Below are positions 60,600-64,000 of a stretch of 64,000 bases of DNA, piece after piece. Position numbers and translations under genes: made by a program. Below the pieces are notes generated by a model. The model saw only the letters and a list, made by a program, of their open reading frames with translations. It had not been told where the DNA came from and did no database searches. The stretch is from Hanleya hanleyi. Taxonomy: Eukaryota; Mollusca; Polyplacophora; Lepidopleurida; Hanleyidae. Position 1 is the stretch's first letter; each line of letters opens with the position of its first letter. The stretch is taken from assembly GCA_036873755.1 (NCBI GenBank), contig JAVTVY010017194.1, forward strand, positions 1 through 64,000. Reading direction: 5' to 3'.

Positions 60600-61600
60600 C
60601 GCGAATGAGGGTGGGGGCAGGGAAACATGGTGCATGGTGCGTCACGTGACGCGCTGGGATGTATGTAAAATTAGGATTTTCCCGGAAAAAGGCGAAAAAA
60701 CGGACTGAACATGCCGTCAAATGGGTCAAGGTGAGCAGGGCTGGGTAAGGTCTCATCGAAAAGCGCTCGTCGAGGCAAGTCAGCAGATGGGCGATTAGGT
60801 CACGTGACTGGCAGTGGTGGATGTAAAATTAGGAGGATAAATGCAGGGGGGAAATGCAGAAAAACGAGCTGAGCAGGCCGTCAAATGCGTCGAGGTGGGC
60901 CCGTAGAGTGTCAACTTGAAGCGCTCGATAATGCCCATCACAGGGGTGCATGGGGTAGATGCAAAATTAAAAAATTTCTTGGACAAATAAAATGCAGAAA
61001 ACTGACTTTACAGCTAAAACTGGGGAAAACTCCCGCCAAATCGGTCTAGATGATACCAATATGAGTACGTCTTAAGGTGTGATGGAGGGTCTCCTCTTGA
61101 AGTCCTTGGCGTGTAGAGGACGCTTGACATGGTTTGGATGGGCAGCGACGCAATGCCGTGCATGCGCAATCGATGAGTAGTAGCAAATGCGGGAATTTTG
61201 AAAGTAGTACGCAGGGTTGTGTTTGAGTGATTGAAAAGCCATCCTGGGTCCAAATATAGCGTACAGGGTGTCATATTGAAGCGCTTGCTGTGTAGACGAC
61301 GCTTGGAGAGGTTTGAATGGACAATGATGCCATGGTACGAATGCGCAGTCGAAGAGTCATTTTGGGGGGTGCGATTTAGAGGCCATACCTGATCCCAAAA
61401 TGGTGTGCAGGGTCTCGTTTTGAAGTGCTTAGCGTGTAGAGTACGCTTTGAGTTGTTTGGACTGGGAATGATGACTTGGTAAGCATGCGCAGTCGAGGAG
61501 TAGCAGCGAGAGCGGGCAATTTTGGGTGCACAGAGGCGTGTTTGAGCGATTTAGAGACCATCTTGAAGGTCTCGTGGTGTAACATACGACTCGCGTGATT
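60600..61600. repeat. Diverged satellite-like array, units of about 140-190 bp
   Basis: Two related families in a row. At 60600-61010, blocks with GTAAAATTAGG, GCAGAAAA, GAGCAGGCCGTCAAATG and GTCGAGG recur three times. At 61075-61590, blocks with AGGGTCTCxTxTTGAAGxxCTTGGCGTGTAGAG, GGTTTGGATGGxCAATGATGCC and GCATGCGCAGTCGAGGAGTA recur three times. Identity between units is roughly 70%. Not coding. Confidence 0.6.
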
Positions 61601-61949
61601 TCCACCTGACAGTGACTTCATCTGTGACGTCATCAGTAGTAGAGAAAGTGTAGAGTCGCTCGGGTGCGCACTTGAGACATGCCTTCTCCTATACACTAAC
61701 CCACACTGTGGACCTTGGAGATGCATGCAGACACGAGACTCTTGACCTCAGGCATGCTGGTGTTGTGGGTAGGGCATGATAGGTTCGCCTACCATGTTAC
61801 AGCCCATGATGGATCTGTCTACCATGGTAGTTACCTCCCCTGTTGCTTAAGTAGTACAGATTAAATGAGTGAGGTACGATTGAGTGAGTGTCCAACGCCC
61901 GTATTAACGCATTCCGCCCTAACGCTGGTGAGTTAGACCCCTACACACA

Positions 61950-62006
61950 TACCTACACACACGCGCGCGCGCACCTACACACGCACACACACGCAGACAC
62001 ACATAT
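61950..62006. repeat. (CA)n/(CG)n microsatellite
   Basis: Mixed ACAC and CGCG dinucleotide runs. Low complexity. Confidence 0.8.
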
Positions 62007-62315
62007 ACGTAGACCTTTGGGTGTAGTCCAGTCCCAATTCTCATTGACTAGTCCAGTGAGAGAACAACAAAAAACAATCCTATTGCGTATTACACATTCC
62101 ATCACAACACGCCCAATCTGGGGGAGCCACTGTGGGTGTGTTACAATTCCAGTATGCTCTTATCTTGTCAAATCAGAAGCCTTTCGCGCCAATCTTCGAA
62201 TTCTCTTGTTCAATCAGAAGCCGCCCTTTGAGAAACTGCTCTAGTGTTGCGTCAGTCTTCGGCCATGTTAGCTCTTGGTCGTGTTCAATGCCCATCCATT
62301 TGCTCTGGTCCAACC

Positions 62316-62537
62316 CTAAGCTTCTTCGGGCAGTTCAGGATACCGTTGAGGTAACATGCCCTGGAACATCTGTTTTCGCATTCTGATCGCATTTTCCAAG
62401 GCCTCTGTGGGTGTTAAACGCATATCCTCCTCCAAGTGACATTTGGTCCTCATAATGATCTTTATTTCAAGCGACAGCAGGTTATACTGTTCAAAGATCG
62501 CCATGGCAGATTTCCTGATGTACGGGCGCATTTGGAT
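62316..62537 (-). pseudogene. Unidentified coding fragment interrupted by MITE-A
   Basis: A minus-strand frame of 71 residues (MRPYIRKSAMAIFEQYNLLS ... MLPQRYPELPEEA, stop at 62316) has protein-like composition with charged helices. It is cut at its 5' side by MITE-A copy 3. I do not recognise the family. It could be the 3' exon of a decayed gene or a piece of a mobile element protein. Confidence 0.35.
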
Positions 62538-62846
62538 AAAGCGTGACTGAGATACATCATTCTTTAGATGACGAATTTACAACGAATATTATGGATTAAG
62601 AATACTGATCAGCGATACGGATTTGATATTTTTGGAACATCATGATGTCTTGCCGGCATCATTGAAAACTGTTGACCGCTTCTCGCTTGCAGGAAACAAG
62701 CCTAAGTTTATGTATACTATGATTGTCTTTTTGAATTTGGTGCTAATACTGTTATATGGAATGTGGAATAGGTCTTTGGATTATGGACGCGGATATTCTC
62801 TAATGGACGACGGCTGGATTATGAATGACGGACTAGACGCTTGTAA
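62538..62846 (+). mobile_element. MITE-A copy 3 (309 bp)
   Basis: Starts AAAGCGTGACTGAGATACAT and ends CTAGACGCTTGTAA. It is nearly identical to the copies at 17630-17937 (inverted) and 20468-20776. With no LINE around it, it helps to define the ends of the family. Confidence 0.82.
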
Positions 62847-64000
62847 TTTGCAAGTTATCCTGCCCGGCGTCCTAGATCGCCGAACTGTGGGTATTAATGG
62901 CTGCTGTCACAATACGATCCCAAAAGGTAGATATCATTGCTTCATCACTCATTCTTCCTTCACGATCTACACCATTGGCCGAGTGCTCAGCCTGGCTGGC
63001 AGAGGGTAGGCTCTCAGTATCAATGGATGGACTTCCTACAACATCTGCATCAGTCTATGCATATTTATCTGCTCATCGGCTTCTAGCCACTCGGTCTCCA
63101 ATTGTGAAATATAGGATTTCTTAGTCAACATACTTTTGTCAATTTTATCATATTAACTTTTCTTTATTTTGCCTTAGTGAAGATTCATTATTTCATAAGC
63201 TTTCTTACTGTATCTTGTAATCGGATCATATATGCTGTGCAGTCCATGTTATATTAGAGACTGACAGGTTGACATGAGGGAATTATTTTTCGTCCTGATT
63301 GCTGCCTGTTAATACAAACATCCTATCCAACGACCTATATTGTCAGGCATTGTCAGTTATCTTCTATGTGAACTTTTAATTAACTATATTCGATCTTCGG
63401 TATTCAGCTATATGATTTAATTGCATGGATAAATAAATACACTAGACTTGTACTTCATGAAACCCAAGTTTGATGGGTATGTTTTAGTTTGAAGACAGTT
63501 AACCAGTTTCTTTGTCATAACTGTACTGAGAGTTTGATGGGTTTGACACTGGACCCACTCATTTAGGACAGTATAAAAGAGAATGTTTGGCGTTTCAAAT
63601 TACAGTGTATACCATCAACAACCTGTCCTACTGCCACCGGTAGAGGCTACCGGTAGAGTCCACAAACTACGTGAAATGTTGTAAGCTAGTACGAAATGCA
63701 AATATAGTAAAAACTAAATATCATCAGAAATCTGTTGTTGTTGACATCCATTTTAAGTCCAGAGAAAAACACTGGCCGGACCGGAGTCTTCTGAGGGATT
63801 CATGTAATTTCACTAGGGAATGTCGACGCCCCATACAAGCCTACTTTCCGTCGAAACTTTCTACAAATTACACCATGTATATTCCTCTGGTGCCGCATCA
63901 TATCGTAGTATCTGGTAAACGTGCATCGTAAACGTTAGACGTCGACTGTGCACGTTTTTCGGGTAGGGTTAGTGTTATAGCTGTAACATAGCAATGCCCA
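62847..64000. other. Anonymous region to the window end
   Basis: No gene, RNA or element recognised. A short frame at 62897-63124 and another at 63671-63931 have no motif that supports them. Confidence 0.4.

Overview
The window is nuclear DNA from an animal, most likely a marine mollusc. It is built mostly of nested transposable elements, with little that looks like host gene. The mollusc call rests on a LINE/SINE 3' tail (GTCGCTATA..GCTGAAATATT..) of a kind I associate with mollusc genomes, on a 5S-derived SINE carrying a related tail, and on the Gypsy/LINE/Polinton mix. The species cannot be named from sequence alone.

Left third (1-26.6 kb): a Ty3/Gypsy element runs off the left edge and ends in a very long (about 2.8 kb) LTR. 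Next comes a minus-strand CR1/L2-like LINE cut into two halves, 5.26-6.17 kb and 16.1-17.3 kb. A second, minus-strand copy of the same Gypsy family (6172-16094) is inserted exactly between the halves, flanked by a 4-bp duplication (GGGC/GCCC). That copy's 3' LTR itself carries a 1.47-kb TIR element and a 4.86-kb AT-rich insertion. From 17.3 to 26.64 kb lies a plus-strand I/Nimb-like LINE (CCHC ORF1; endonuclease-RT-RNaseH ORF2). It is broken by several copies of a 309-bp MITE-like family, a SINE-tail insertion with target duplication, a foreign RT-type fragment, and a 2.47-kb element full of GTTGTCC palindromes.

Middle (26.6-36.4 kb): mostly anonymous DNA with a 5S-derived SINE, a diverged non-coding duplication, and a decayed C2H2 zinc-finger exon.

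36.44-50.53 kb: a nearly complete Polinton/Maverick (adintovirus-like) element of about 14.1 kb. Its long TIRs carry a 33-bp repeat array of YY1-type motifs, a CRE and a TATA box. Plus-strand genes, in order, are: a PolB-N-terminus chimera and its paralogue with a tail-anchored membrane protein between them; an integrase with chromodomain; a mucin-like membrane protein; the packaging ATPase; two accessory virion-type proteins; the penton-like minor capsid protein; a basic pVI/core-like protein; the double-jelly-roll major capsid protein; and the adenovirus-type protease. Protein-primed PolB runs towards them on the minus strand. Integrase, MCP, protease and PolB all carry single-base frameshifts, so this copy is defective as assembled (or carries assembly errors).

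Right part (50.5-64 kb): one convincing host-type gene, an intronless 694-aa membrane glycosyltransferase resembling bacterial MdoH/NdvB glucan synthases (54022-56106) with its own TATA box and poly(A) signal. Beyond it are minisatellites, a diverged satellite-like array, another full MITE copy and anonymous DNA.
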